A stretch of 64,000 bases of DNA, taken from positions 12,181,401-12,245,400 of the forward strand of contig OZ021722.1 in the NCBI GenBank assembly GCA_963978545.1. Reading direction: 5' to 3'. This stretch comes from Linyphia triangularis. Its lineage: Eukaryota; Arthropoda; Arachnida; Araneae; Linyphiidae. Under the pieces are notes generated by a model. The model was not told the origin of the DNA. It ran no database searches and saw nothing but the letters and a program-made list of their open reading frames with translations. Numbering within the stretch: position 1 is the first letter of the stretch; every line of letters begins with the position of its first letter. Below are positions 45,062 to 55,460 of the stretch, piece after piece. The position numbers and the translations under genes are program-made.

Positions 45062-45901
45062 CAGGGTGGCCACAAAATTCATAAAAAAAAAGTTCCCTAA
45101 CAATTCCCTGATACATTTCTAAAAAAATTCCCTGATTTTACGGTAACTTTTTTTCAGATTTTCCCGACTTTTCCAGATGTGTGATCAAATAAAAACATGT
45201 ATGTTAAAGAGAAAGTATGACAATTTTTTAAAAATAGTTTTAGCGGTAATGAAAAGTTTAAATGATTCCATAACATTAAACTTCTAACGATTACCACCAC
45301 AATGAGGAACTTACACAAGTGAGGAAAATGAATATTTTTTTTTTTTTGTATTTTCTAGTGTTATCCAACGAATATATTTGAGCAGTGCAATTATTTTTTA
45401 TCTTTAAGCTTTCAATTAATCAAAAATCGAGTCTGAAATCAAAGCAAAGGTCACGTGACCAAAAACGCATGAAAAAACCGTGACGTGGTTACGCAGAGAT
45501 AAAGTAGCAAAACGAAGGAGAAACCTCAATCATTCCTCGTCTAAAACAGGTTTTAGACTGATTCATTATCTGTTGGCGTTTCACGCAAAAGTGGCCTTTT
45601 CCCGCCAAATCGCAAAGCGAAAAACTAAATATTTTTTTAACTATCTATCCGAGCTCAAATTTTTGAAAGAATGGTATTGTTTTTCATGATTTTTTTCCCT
45701 ACTTTTATTTAAAAATAAAACAAAAAAACGTGAAAGTTCCTGCCAAAATACAGATGAACGGGAAAACGTGTCTTCAGAAGAAAGAAAATTTCCCTGATTT
45801 TCGTGAAATTTTAAAAAGTTCCCCGACATTTCCCTGATATTTTCCAGAATCAGAAAGCTCCCTTACAATTCCCTTGATTTCCAGGTCCTGTGGCCACTCT
45901 G
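45062..45901. mobile_element. TIR element with CAGRGTGGCCACA ends, carrying a nested MITE
   Basis: CAGGGTGGCCACA on the left and TGTGGCCACTCTG on the right pair with one mismatch. Both arms repeat TTCCCTGA many times (AATTCCCTGAT, TTCCCTGATTTT, TTCCCTGATAT), paralleling the CCTTGAAA repeats of the 7166 element. The MITE at 45301-45741 makes up its centre. The target duplication is not clear. Confidence 0.65.
45301..45741. mobile_element. MITE with AATGAGGAACTT end, nested copy
   Basis: It is closely similar along its length to 25497-25949 but lacks the last few bases of the right TIR. Confidence 0.7.
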
Positions 45902-47178
45902 AATATACGCTCTAATTACAATGGCATAACAATGCAATTGGAGTTCATAGGCGTAACTTTGTAATGTGCATATGCCTCCATTCCTAAAGCATGGATTACA
46001 GTTAGAAAAATCCTAGTATTTAAAAAAAAAAATAATTAAGAAAGAATCTTCACTTTTTTGGAGAAAAAAAAAAGTTAATGCTTTTGCTTTGAAATGAATT
46101 AAACGCATGCGTTTTGAATAAAATAAAATAAACATTTTACAAATTCAAATGAAGTTAGAAACAAGTCAGCAGAACGATACAATTTGAGGTTAAATCGGTA
46201 TTAAAATTAAGACCACCGACAGTTTTTGAGAAGCCAGTAAAAATTAGGATAACGGTTTAATAAAAGGAAAGTTATAAATCGAGAGAGAAACTTTCGAGTC
46301 AGTATAAAACAGAAATTAACAAGCTTGAAGGCGATGGAAAAAGTTTCATAGGAGAATTTCTTATTGGCTGCAAGTAGAACAGTGATACATTTTGAGAAAA
46401 TATTCAACTGTTTTCATTGATTACTCTAGGTATACTAAAAAAAACCAAAAAGTTTGTATATGTGTGGATCAGTAGAAAGTAACTCGCAATAAGCTGAGAA
46501 TGAAATTTTAAATTTAGGTAGTTTGATAATTTTATTTTTGGAGCTTAATTTTTAAATCAATTTTTACCGTGGATAAAAAATAATTAAAATTTTCTGCCAT
46601 CGTGTAGTTCCAAAAACTCCCATTAGATGGCAGCACGGCAATTATATATTTTTTCTTCTTTTTTTTTTTCTTCTTCTTCCCCTCCCTCTTTTTATTTGGG
46701 AGATATTGTTTTTGTAAATAAAATTAGTATATTATTAAGTGCTATTTTTAATAAAATTGAGTAAGAAATGAAAAAAAAAAAACTAACATTTTGTTGGATT
46801 GTTTCAATGTTGTCTTTGCTGACACACCGTTTTGATCACTTTCTTCATAAAATCGTAACTTCATTTAAAAATATTTTAGCCGCATTTTTGATTATCAAAG
46901 GTTAAGTTTAAATGTCCAAAATAACAGCCAACCTTACTTATGCTCAAGACTTTGTGAAAACGATTATTTGATCCATCAACAAGTTTATACATATTTTATT
47001 TACTATCATATTAAAAATATGGCTGCATTGAAAATTAAAATTATAATAGAGTGGTACGAGTTGAGCTACTCCAATGTCTTCTAAATTTTGCGTTGGAGTA
47101 GTTACTTTTGGAAAACCTTTTGAGTGACAAACTTTAAGAAAATTAGATTTTTTTTACTGGTATAAATGATATTCTTAC
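45902..47178. other. intronic AT-rich DNA
   Basis: It lies between exons B and A of the six-cysteine gene. A minus frame at 46207-46407 (66 residues) has no recognised features. A CTCF-like word (CCCATTAGATGGCAGCAC) is at 46619-46636. Confidence 0.4.
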
Positions 47179-47268
47179 CTTGCATAAATGAGGCCGGAGG
47201 TGAACACAACTTCTGAGCATAATTCGGATACATAGTCATCTCTGGGAATCGAAAATCCAGTGAAAAAT
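47179..47268 (-). CDS. six-cysteine protein, internal exon (exon A), first one found
   Basis: 90 bases on the minus strand between a strong acceptor (ACTCTTCTTTTTCAG) and a strong donor (CAAG|GTAAGA). Two frames are open; only the one reading FFTGFSIPRDDYVSELCSEV and then TSGLIYA ends in the phase exon B needs, so I choose it. One cysteine. There is no methionine in frame, so the start codon and probably a signal peptide lie in an upstream exon that I could not locate. Together exons A-D give 167 residues spread over 14.8 kb, with introns of 3.0, 7.8 and 3.5 kb. Confidence 0.7.
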
Positions 47269-47439
47269 CTGAAAAAGAAGAGTCGGAATAAGATTTATTT
47301 TTTATTGAATTACATAAAAAGTAGGTTAAGGCCAAAACCAAAAACTAATTGATAGTTGTGACTAAAATAATATAAACCCATAAAAATAAAGTTTTCAATA
47401 TATATCCTTCATATGCATTGCAAATTTTTATATTCATTA

Positions 47440-47740
47440 ACAAAGTGCTGTTTCTGTTGCCAGCGTGTGCTTGTTTGTAGTATTTAAAATTAGATGCAAA
47501 CACCATCTCTATCAGCAAAATATGCAGTAAACTACTTTTCAGAATTTAATCATTAAAAATGAATGCGATTTAATGCACTCACATCCAAATATCTTTTATT
47601 CATTCTGATTAAAAAAAATTTATTATTTATTTATTAAAAAGATTTTGGCAACATGAAAGACTTTCTTCAATGATCGGTTAAATGCTATTTCAACACGATT
47701 TTGGATGACGGCAAGTTGGTTTATTAGTAATTATTTGTTG
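47440..47740 (-). repeat. R10 dispersed repeat, inverted
   Basis: It matches the right two thirds of R10 at 27230, including ATGACGGCAAGTTGGTTTAT and CGTGTGCTTG. Confidence 0.6.
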
Positions 47741-48204
47741 ATTTTGGAAATTTTTCTGATCGCCAATTGAAAAAAAAGAGAGCCAAAAATTTCCTTTATT
47801 TCATCGATTCCTGTAAATCATCTAACTTTATGAAGATTTGGAGCTCTAATAATTTTAAAGAAAGTTAAAAGGGGGATAAAGATCCTTTGTAAGAACTGAA
47901 CTGAAATGTAAAAAAAAAAAAAACGTGTTTCTGCAACTTACGATATTTTTCACAAAATTACGATTTGGCGGACGTGTTTTCGGACACATGTCCGGCGATC
48001 TAGCACTTTCATTCTGTGTGTTTTCAATTTTAAGAAAGTCATTTCGACTTCAAATGTGGATATGTTTAAAGCAGTCAAACTCGAAAAATATTAAAATCCA
48101 GACTAAAATTGATTTGCATACAGATATTATTCTGAAACCGGCTCCCCCACAAAAAATATTTTAACAAAAATTTGCTGAAATGTTCACCATTTCTCTATTT
48201 AAAT

Positions 48205-49015
48205 ACATTTATACTTACACTTACCCATATGTACACATTGGGTAATGAAAGTATAGGATTCTATCCAAAAATTTTTTTATTCTATCTGTGGTCAGACTAA
48301 CTCCCGAACAAAATGACCATGGGACCAACCATTAAAGTTTTCGCCAAAATTGCGCCTGCGCATAAGGTAGCTGTCCTTGAAAAAATCACGTTTTTCAATG
48401 ATTGCTAAAAAACGGCTCTAACGATTTTGATCAAAAACGCTGGGGGTAATGCCTCTTAAGGGGTTCTAAACACCCCCACCTCCGAAATTTTCGTAAAAAT
48501 GGTTTAAAGGAGTAAAAAGTTGAAAAACGAATGCCTTCAACACAGAGTCCTCATTGCTTGAACATGGCTCATCAAAGATCGTTTTTTCTCCTCTTCTCAA
48601 ATTCACTTATAAGAAAGGATAATGTAAGAATTATAAAAAAGGACATCGCCAAAATCACCATTTTGGCAAAGTTACCCATATAAGAATTACCGCTAAAAAT
48701 ATCGCCAAAACTGGCCATTTTTTCAAAACGAATGATGGAAATTTAAAAACGGTATATATGACACAAATCCAAATCGATAGCCGACCAAACGGCATAGTGG
48801 TTAGCGTGCTGGCTTCTAGACCGCGAGGTTGCGGGTTCCGAGTCCCGTATTAGGCATGGGTGTTTGTAAATGTATGTTGGTTTGTTAAATGACGAAATGT
48901 TTCGGCGCATTATAGCCCTTGTGTTGCTGACGGCGCCAGATAATCTGAATACAACCAACCAACCAAATCAATAATATAGTGTAATTGAAAGTTGTGCGAT
49001 GTTCCCCACCCCTAT
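48205..49015 (-). repeat. R7 dispersed repeat interrupted by SINE-A
   Basis: Inverted relative to 32870, with TACCCATATG at the start and GGTGATTTTGGCGATGTCC-type words inside. A SINE splits it at 48782-48961. Confidence 0.7.
48782..48961 (+). mobile_element. SINE-A, tRNA-derived
   Basis: Full head, body and CAACCAACC tail. The flanks CCAAATCGATA and CCAAATCAATA give an 11-bp target duplication with one change. Confidence 0.85.
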
Positions 49016-49117
49016 CCAAGAAACTCAATATTAGACGAAAATAAATTACTGTTTCTCCAAGGGAAGACTTAAAAATGACAATAAATTCTTTAACCTTTCT
49101 TTTTCTTTTCTACTTAT

Positions 49118-49817
49118 TGTTGCGTTGTACGGGTTCGAAAGATTTGAAGCCAAAGCAGATGAAAACTTGCAGAAATTTATTCCAAAATATCTCTTCACAG
49201 TTCCCTTGCAGCTCCAGAACTTGTCGTTCTAGTAGACACAATACAGCTCTTTTTCACCTCAATAGAGCACAAAACAGCAGTTAAAAACTTGACAACAACT
49301 GCTAAATCGCCGCCCCAAAAGACAATGCAATACAGTTCGTTTTAGAACTAATCAGTATCCAGTCAACTCACCAGTCAACTAATTCAGTGACTCAAAATCC
49401 ATCAACTGACTAACCCTACTCACGGCCGTCCTTATAAAGGAGTAGGGAACTTTCGTGAATATTCCAGAGATAGACATTTGGAGAACTTTCCAGATTGTAG
49501 TCGAGAAGTCCTTATACATGTACATGGGATACATGTACCGAAAATGTCGCCAATTGGTCGCCAAGTTTGGCGACATTTGACAATTTCTCGCCAAATTTGG
49601 CGAGATTCCCATTACCATAATGTTAAATGCCCTGCCCCTTGAAACTCGCTTCCCAGAGTTACCTCTGTAAAACCCGTTATCAAGCGATAACACCCCTATT
49701 GCCGGGAAACCAACTAACGACGAACTATTGCACTGCCTTAAGCGAAATGTACATAAACGTTCCTATTTACAAAATTAACACTACGAAATATTTACAAATA
49801 TACAAAAATTCGTAACA
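49118..49817 (-). mobile_element. solo LTR-A with 4-bp target duplication
   Basis: 700 bp; on the minus strand it runs TGTTACGAATTTTTGTA to ...CGCAACA, flanked by TTAT at 49114-49117 and 49818-49821. It contains TTTGGCGA/TCGCCAAA repeats. No gag/pol is attached on either side. Confidence 0.85.
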
Positions 49818-50022
49818 TTATTATATATATATACGACATGCCAACTTGTTGCATACTTGGATACCAACTTGCCCTTTTCATCTGGTTACAATAGCAGTAT
49901 TGAACGTATTCCGACAGAGTATAAAACAAGATTATGACAGTCAAATAAAAAATTGTAACTCAATATGATTTACTGGTTTATTATAAAATGAAATAGAAAA
50001 TTTCGAATCTAAGACGAAACAC

Positions 50023-50809
50023 CATGGGCGTCCCCAAAAATATTTGTAAGGGGGTGCAAGGTTTATCAAAATCATTAATTTTTATAGCATTGTTATTTAA
50101 TAATTATTCATTATAAATTATACTCTTTGAGAATAGTTTAAATTCATGGTATATATTTTTGAAAGCGCAACCCTGTTAAAGAGAAGAAAAAAATAGTAAA
50201 AATATTAAAATATATATTTTTAAAGATTTTTTTTTTATCATTCGACTAGATCTCACGGCATTCAAGAGACAGTGTTTAGAATAGAGGATCTCGAAGATGC
50301 AAAAATACAGAAGAGAATTTTTTTTTATTTTATTTCTAAGTTTCGGATACAAAGAAAAAAAAAAAAATCAAAAATTAAAATGAACAACGAAGGAAGTGTT
50401 AGAATATGTTCAATTGGAAGTCTAAAAATAGATTTCAAGATGGTATATCTAATGACTTAAAAAATAAAACATTTTCCTAGAATTTTGAGAACTACACAGG
50501 AAATGATTATACACTAGAAGGAATAAATACTTCTACTCATCAGCCCCTGACAATCATAGACAAAAAGTGCCAGAAAATGGACACGTAAGTAGCTATAAAA
50601 AAAAAAATAAAAAAAAAAGGAAAGAAACAAAAGACTAAATTAATAGGGGGAAAAAATGCTCATTGTAACATAAAAGTATAAACGGTATATGTGCTTTTTT
50701 TTTTATCTTGGAATTTACATCTTTTCCCTCATTTTTTTTTTTTTTTTTAATTTTTAAGAGCCAGGGAGGTACAAGTGCACCTCCTAGCACCCTCCTGGGG
50801 GCGCCCATG
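50023..50809. mobile_element. P-like or hAT-like TIR element with 8-bp target duplication
   Basis: The ends CATGGGCGTCCCC and GGGGGCGCCCATG pair with one mismatch, and CGAAACAC is repeated exactly on both sides (50015-50022 and 50810-50817). An 8-bp duplication with a CATG start suits the P superfamily, though hAT is possible. There is no transposase; the frame at 50272-50460 is not recognisable. Confidence 0.75.
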
Positions 50810-50937
50810 CGAAACACAAATACTGATTTTCGCCATCGGGACATTACTAACACATTTTCAACTGCAGCCTTAACTAACACTGGTTAATAGTTACTTACTA
50901 TTCAAGAGAAACATTAAATGGAGAGAGAAAAACTTAC

Positions 50938-50980
50938 CTTGAACAGCGGACAGTCACAGTTAGCCTTCAGTTGGAACTGA
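50938..50980 (-). promoter_or_regulatory. candidate promoter and non-coding first exon
   Basis: On the minus strand an initiator-like ATCAGTT (50976-50981) is followed by some 40 bases ending in a strong donor (TTCAAG|GTAAGT), with no usable ATG: the look of a short 5' UTR exon. Upstream lie a heat-shock-type GAATATTC (51048-51055), a cAMP-response palindrome TGACGTCA (51110-51117) and GGCGA words. It points toward the six-cysteine gene 3.7 kb away, but that link is inference. Confidence 0.35.
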
Positions 50981-51649
50981 TTCCTCAAGAAGACGAGCTA
51001 TGACGCAATAACTGTAGCTTGCCCAATAAGCGCATGTAAACGTAGAGAGAATATTCTAGACCTTCGCCGGGCGAAACCCTTTCATGCCAATCGATTTTGT
51101 TTGGCGACGTGACGTCAAAATGCTCGCCAAGCATGGATGAAAGTAGTTAGATAACCACTGGACACATTTTATTTTCGATGCTGCCATTGTATATTTTCAC
51201 ATAAAATTTAATTTTTTTTTGGTGTGTTATGTTTATGGAGAAGGTGGGGGAAGGACAGTCACGGAAGTATACTTTACTTTTAATTTTTATTATATACTTT
51301 TTAATTTTTTTTTTTTTTTTAATAATTTTTAAAGTTTGATCTTCCGGTTGGGCTCTTTAAGTTGACCGCTGAGTTCTGGAATAATGAATGATCCGGTATT
51401 CCGGTATGGTTTAATAATGAAACATGAAATAACCATTTAATTTGTTTTGTTTTTTAAAAAAAAACATGTTTCATTTTATAATACACATTTATTGTTAATT
51501 AAAAACGTATGCTCTTAATTTAGAGATAGAATTGCAATTCTTTTTGGATTATCAAAAACCGCTAGAAAATAATAATAGTAATTGAAAGTTAAGCATCAAA
51601 TTAAGTAAATAAATACACATATTTTTTTTTCTTCTGATTCTTCATAGTA

Positions 51650-51765
51650 GACAATTCCCGCATTCTTTTTATTTTTATTTTTTTATTCAATTCTAAATGT
51701 TCCGAAAAGGCCATAAACATAACAATTTCTGCTCAATGTGCTTTTTCAATACGAATCAGATACCT
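51650..51765. mobile_element. TA-3 left-end fragment
   Basis: GACAATTCCCGCATT, then CCGAAAAGGCCATAAACAT and TTTCTGCTCAATGTGC match the left end at 42944. Confidence 0.65.
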
Positions 51766-51769
51766 GGCG

Positions 51770-52157
51770 ACGGCTTTCTTTCATCTTTTAAAAATGAGCC
51801 AAGTTGGCAATAAACATTACGTCACTAATGACGTAACTGATGTCGCCAATTTGGCTTACTTTTAAAAGGTACAAGTTTTCCGAGCCATAGATCAGAAATC
51901 GTTTTCGCTTTTTCTTATTGAAAATCAAAATGCAGTGGGTTACCAGACGAAAAAGTTTGCTCTCTTTTTGGCAAGTTATGACATATTTGGCAATCGGATT
52001 TCAGTTCAACTCATTCCAAGTCGATTTTTGATAAGTTTCGGCCGATTTTGCCACGGCAGACCAGTGGATTCGCAATCTACTCACTCTTCTCCAATTTCTA
52101 TAAAAAAAATCATAATGATGTTCGATGGGGTCCAAAAATTGCAGTCCCCTCTCGGAC
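51770..52157. mobile_element. TA-1 partial copy (left end lost)
   Basis: It keeps ATTACGTCACTAATGACGTA, GCCAATTTGGC and the right end GCAGTCCCCTCTCGGAC followed by TA. The left arm is replaced by the TA-3 fragment. Confidence 0.75.
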
Positions 52158-52399
52158 TATAAGTTAAAATACTAAAACAATGAACTATTTTGAAACATAA
52201 TTTCCTTCAATTTTCTTTTTAATATCGTTTGGTAAATATTGAAGGAAACTTTGAGTTTGAGTAATTTAAGATTTTAGAATTTCCATTCATGAATGAAAGT
52301 GAAAAGTGGAAGGGGAGGGGGGAGGGGTGTTAGAATCACTGTTCCGGCTGCACTAACACTTTTGATCACGGACCACCATGCTGTTTTAATTAATAAAAA

Positions 52400-53340
52400 T
52401 ATGTCAAATTTAAATGCATTGACCAGCATTAGCCCATTAGCGACGGTTGGTAAGAAAATTTGCCCATCGACATTTTTTTTTTTTTTTTTTTTCTTTCTTT
52501 GCTAATAAATTGCGATTGTCATTCCATTTAGTGTTTTTTAAGAATCATAAAAATAATTCTCCAAAAATTCTGAAAATTCAAATTATACTGTTGCGTGGAT
52601 GGGTTCGAAAGATTTGAAGCCAAAGCAGATCAAAACTTGCAGAAATTTATTCCGATATAACTCTTCGCACATTCTCTTACAACTCCAGAACTTCTCGTTC
52701 TAGTAGACTCAATACAGCTCTTTACACAACAATAGAGCACAAAACAGCAGTTAAAAACTTGACAACACAACTGCTAAAAATCACCGCAAAAGACAACGCA
52801 ATACAGTTCACTTTCGCAATACAGGGCTGGCCTTGTACAGGAAAGTCAATACTTCGTGAATCTTCTAGAGATAGAAATTTGGAGGATTTTCCAGATTGTA
52901 GTCGAAAAGCCCTATACACGTACATGAGGACCAAAATTATCGCCAAATGGTCACCAAGTTTGGTGACATTTGAAAATTTCTCGCCAAATTTGGCGACCAA
53001 AATTAGTCGCCAAACCGTCGCGAACTTGGCGAGATTGCCATGAACCATAATGTTAAATGGCCTTCTCTTGGTTAAACTCGCTTCCCAGCATTATCTCTGT
53101 AAAACTCGCTTTCAAGCTCTAAGAGACGCATTGCAGGAAAGCGAAGACAAACTATTGCACTGCCTTATGCGAAATGTACATACATTTTCCTTTTTACATA
53201 ATAAATACTACAAAATATTTACAAATATTCTTAACAATACTTTTAAAGATCTAAAATAAACAAGGATATAGGACAGAAAAGCCATTGCGCTTAGTTATTT
53301 CAAAGTTGTCTTTTAATGGGTTAGAGTATACTTGAAAATC
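52400..53340. repeat. R5 repeat carrying solo LTR-A
   Basis: The left part (52400-52588) and right part (53237-53340, including CTTTTAATGGGTTAG) match the copy at 63060-64000 and, in part, the empty copy at 11460. Confidence 0.7.
52589..53236 (-). mobile_element. solo LTR-A with 4-bp target duplication
   Basis: The ends TGTTGCGTGGATGG and TTAACA are flanked by ATAC on both sides (52585-52588 and 53237-53240). It carries at least five TTTGGCGA/TCGCCAAA words in 60 bases near 52940-53035. Confidence 0.85.
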
Positions 53341-53720
53341 GTGCTATGTTTGCAACCCCTTAGTTTTCTTATGCAATATTGTACTAGTTAACAGTTTACG
53401 TAACTTTATATTTGGAACTATTGTGTTTGCGAATCCAGGGGTTCAACTCCACGAAAGCAATTTAAACCTGCAAGACGTACTTTATTCACGAGTAGCCGTG
53501 AAAGGGTAAAATTGAAAAGTTTCTTCTGGTAGGTTACCCCGTCAGGGGGAGCCCGACAACGACTAATTAATTTGACAGCAAAAAAAAAAAAAAAATACTT
53601 CCACTTGGAGGGTGGTTCTTATTTTTCAACTTTCAAATTTCTCTTTTCTCCCCCCCAATTTGTTTTTCTTTGACTAATAAATCATTATTATGACCAGTAT
53701 TTTTAAAATTTGATTAACTC

Positions 53721-54081
53721 GTGCCGCAAAGATCAAACGGTATAGTGGTTAGCGGTGCTAGCTTCTAGACAGCGAGGTTGCGGGTTCCGAGTAAGGCATG
53801 GGTGTTTGTAAATGCACGTTGGCTTGTCTAATGACGAATGTTCCGGCGCATTATAGCCCTGGTGTTGCTGACGGTGCCAGATAATCTGAAAACAACCAAC
53901 CGTGCCGCAAAGATCAAACGGTATAGTGGTTAGCGTGCTATCTTCTAGACAGCGAGGTTGCGGGTTCCGAGTAAGGCATGGGTGTTTGTAAATGCACGTT
54001 GGCTTGTCTAATGACGAATGTTCCGGCGCATTATAGCCCTGGTGTTGCTGACGGTGCCAGATAATCTGAAAACAACCAACC
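53721..54081 (+). mobile_element. SINE-A tandem duplication
   Basis: Two near-identical SINE-A units (53721-53901 and 53902-54081) lie head to tail. GTGCCGCAAAG stands before each unit and once more after the second (54082-54092). Both share the same internal deletion after GGGTTCCGAG, so the pair arose by duplication of one insertion with its target repeat. Confidence 0.85.
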
Positions 54082-54092
54082 GTGCCGCAAAG

Positions 54093-54999
54093 TGCTTGAA
54101 GTTCGCCTCCATGCAGTCACACTTTACGGAATTACGTAGGGTGCTCTTTATTTTTAAACTTTCAGATTTCTTTAATCTTTCCGCCCAATTTCTTTCCTTT
54201 GACTATATAAAGATCATTATGGCCATTTTTAAAAAAATTTTAAAAATTAAAAGACTCTTTTAATTAAAAAATAAAAGCTTATTTTTGCTACTTGTGGCCA
54301 GTCGATGCAAACAGTACGCTTAATATACATAAAAATATCTCTAAAAATACCAAATTTTTGTTGTATGAACGTTATATTACCTTTATTTGTAAAACTGTAT
54401 CAATATTTCGTGTCTTTCTTTTTTGTTTAAGGTAATAAAAAATGTGTTTTATTATTATAATAAAACTTAATACATTGCCAAAATTGGTCAAAAGGAACAA
54501 ATTTCCGGTATGGGCAATAATCGAATCCGAAGAAATTTCTTTTTTTCAGAAAATTTAAATTCTTGTCATCTTTTTAACAACTTCAGGCTCGTTGCGGCAC
54601 GGGTTGATAATAATTTTGTGGAATGAAATTTGACACACTGTCGAAATAGGTCAAAGATAAAAAAAATAAAAATGTGGGGGTGAGAGTTAAAATCGGATGA
54701 AATTTCATTTTTGACCCCATATAAGGATCACCCTATTCCACAGTTTGCCAATTGGTAATGAATTCGCTTGTTAGTATCGTTTGTTCAAGGGACATTGATT
54801 ACGTCACTATACCACGTGATGACACGTCTCTTAATTGTCTTCCGAGCCGTTTTCTCCCGATTCTTGCGTAGTTAGAGCTTTGCCCTACATAATTTACATT
54901 TTTGCAGTTTGTTGTGTATTTCTTGAGCAAGATCTACATGAGGGGTGGCGCCATCAGCTTCATTTTCAAAATACAATTTTATTTATTTTTAAGAAATTT
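54093..54999. other. no gene recognised
   Basis: AT-rich DNA. The frames at 54018 and 54835 overlap SINE and R10 sequence. Confidence 0.4.
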
Positions 55000-55460
55000 G
55001 GGTTTTTAAATCCTTTATATTATATAACTTCGATTTTGTCCTTGGCTGGGTATGTTTGTCGATGGCGTGCAACTTGGCAGATGTATTCGATGTCGATGAC
55101 AATGCGTTCTATCAAATTTTGGTGGCTGTCACTGACATTACTGGGTCAATTTTACGGAATACTAATGAACCAACTTGCCGTCATCCAACTGCGATGAAAT
55201 AGCGTTTTAACCGATCATTGTAGAAACTCTTTCCCGTTGCCGAAATTCTTTTAATAAATAAATAATAAAATTGTTTTAATTAGAAAAAATAAAAGATATT
55301 TGGATGTGAATGCATAAATTTACATTTAATTTTTAATGGATAAATTTTGAAAAGTAGTTTGCCGGACATTTTGCTGATAGAGATGTTTTGAATATTCAAA
55401 ATTAGATATCAACACCAATCATGGGCTGGAAACAGAAACGACGCCTTGTTAAGGAATAGA
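55000..55460 (+). repeat. R10 dispersed repeat
   Basis: It aligns with 27230-27720 from ATAACTTCGATTTTG to CAGAAACGACGC. Confidence 0.6.

Noticed and set aside
47102..47341. 79-residue frame (LVLALTYFLC...) reading through exon A
   Set aside because: It reads exon A in the frame whose continuation meets a stop in exon C, and it has no ATG at its start.
47269..47420. Start exon of the six-cysteine gene reading MGLYYFSHNYQ with a hydrophobic stretch
   Set aside because: The phase fits, but it needs a 45-base intron without good support beside introns of 3-8 kb, and AT-rich DNA often gives hydrophobic frames.
49379..49693. 104-residue frame, and similar ones at 52722-53048, 57163-57363, 58243-58722 and 63579-63885
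   Set aside because: These are frames within LTR-A or the hAT element nested in it, in different phases from copy to copy and without known motifs.
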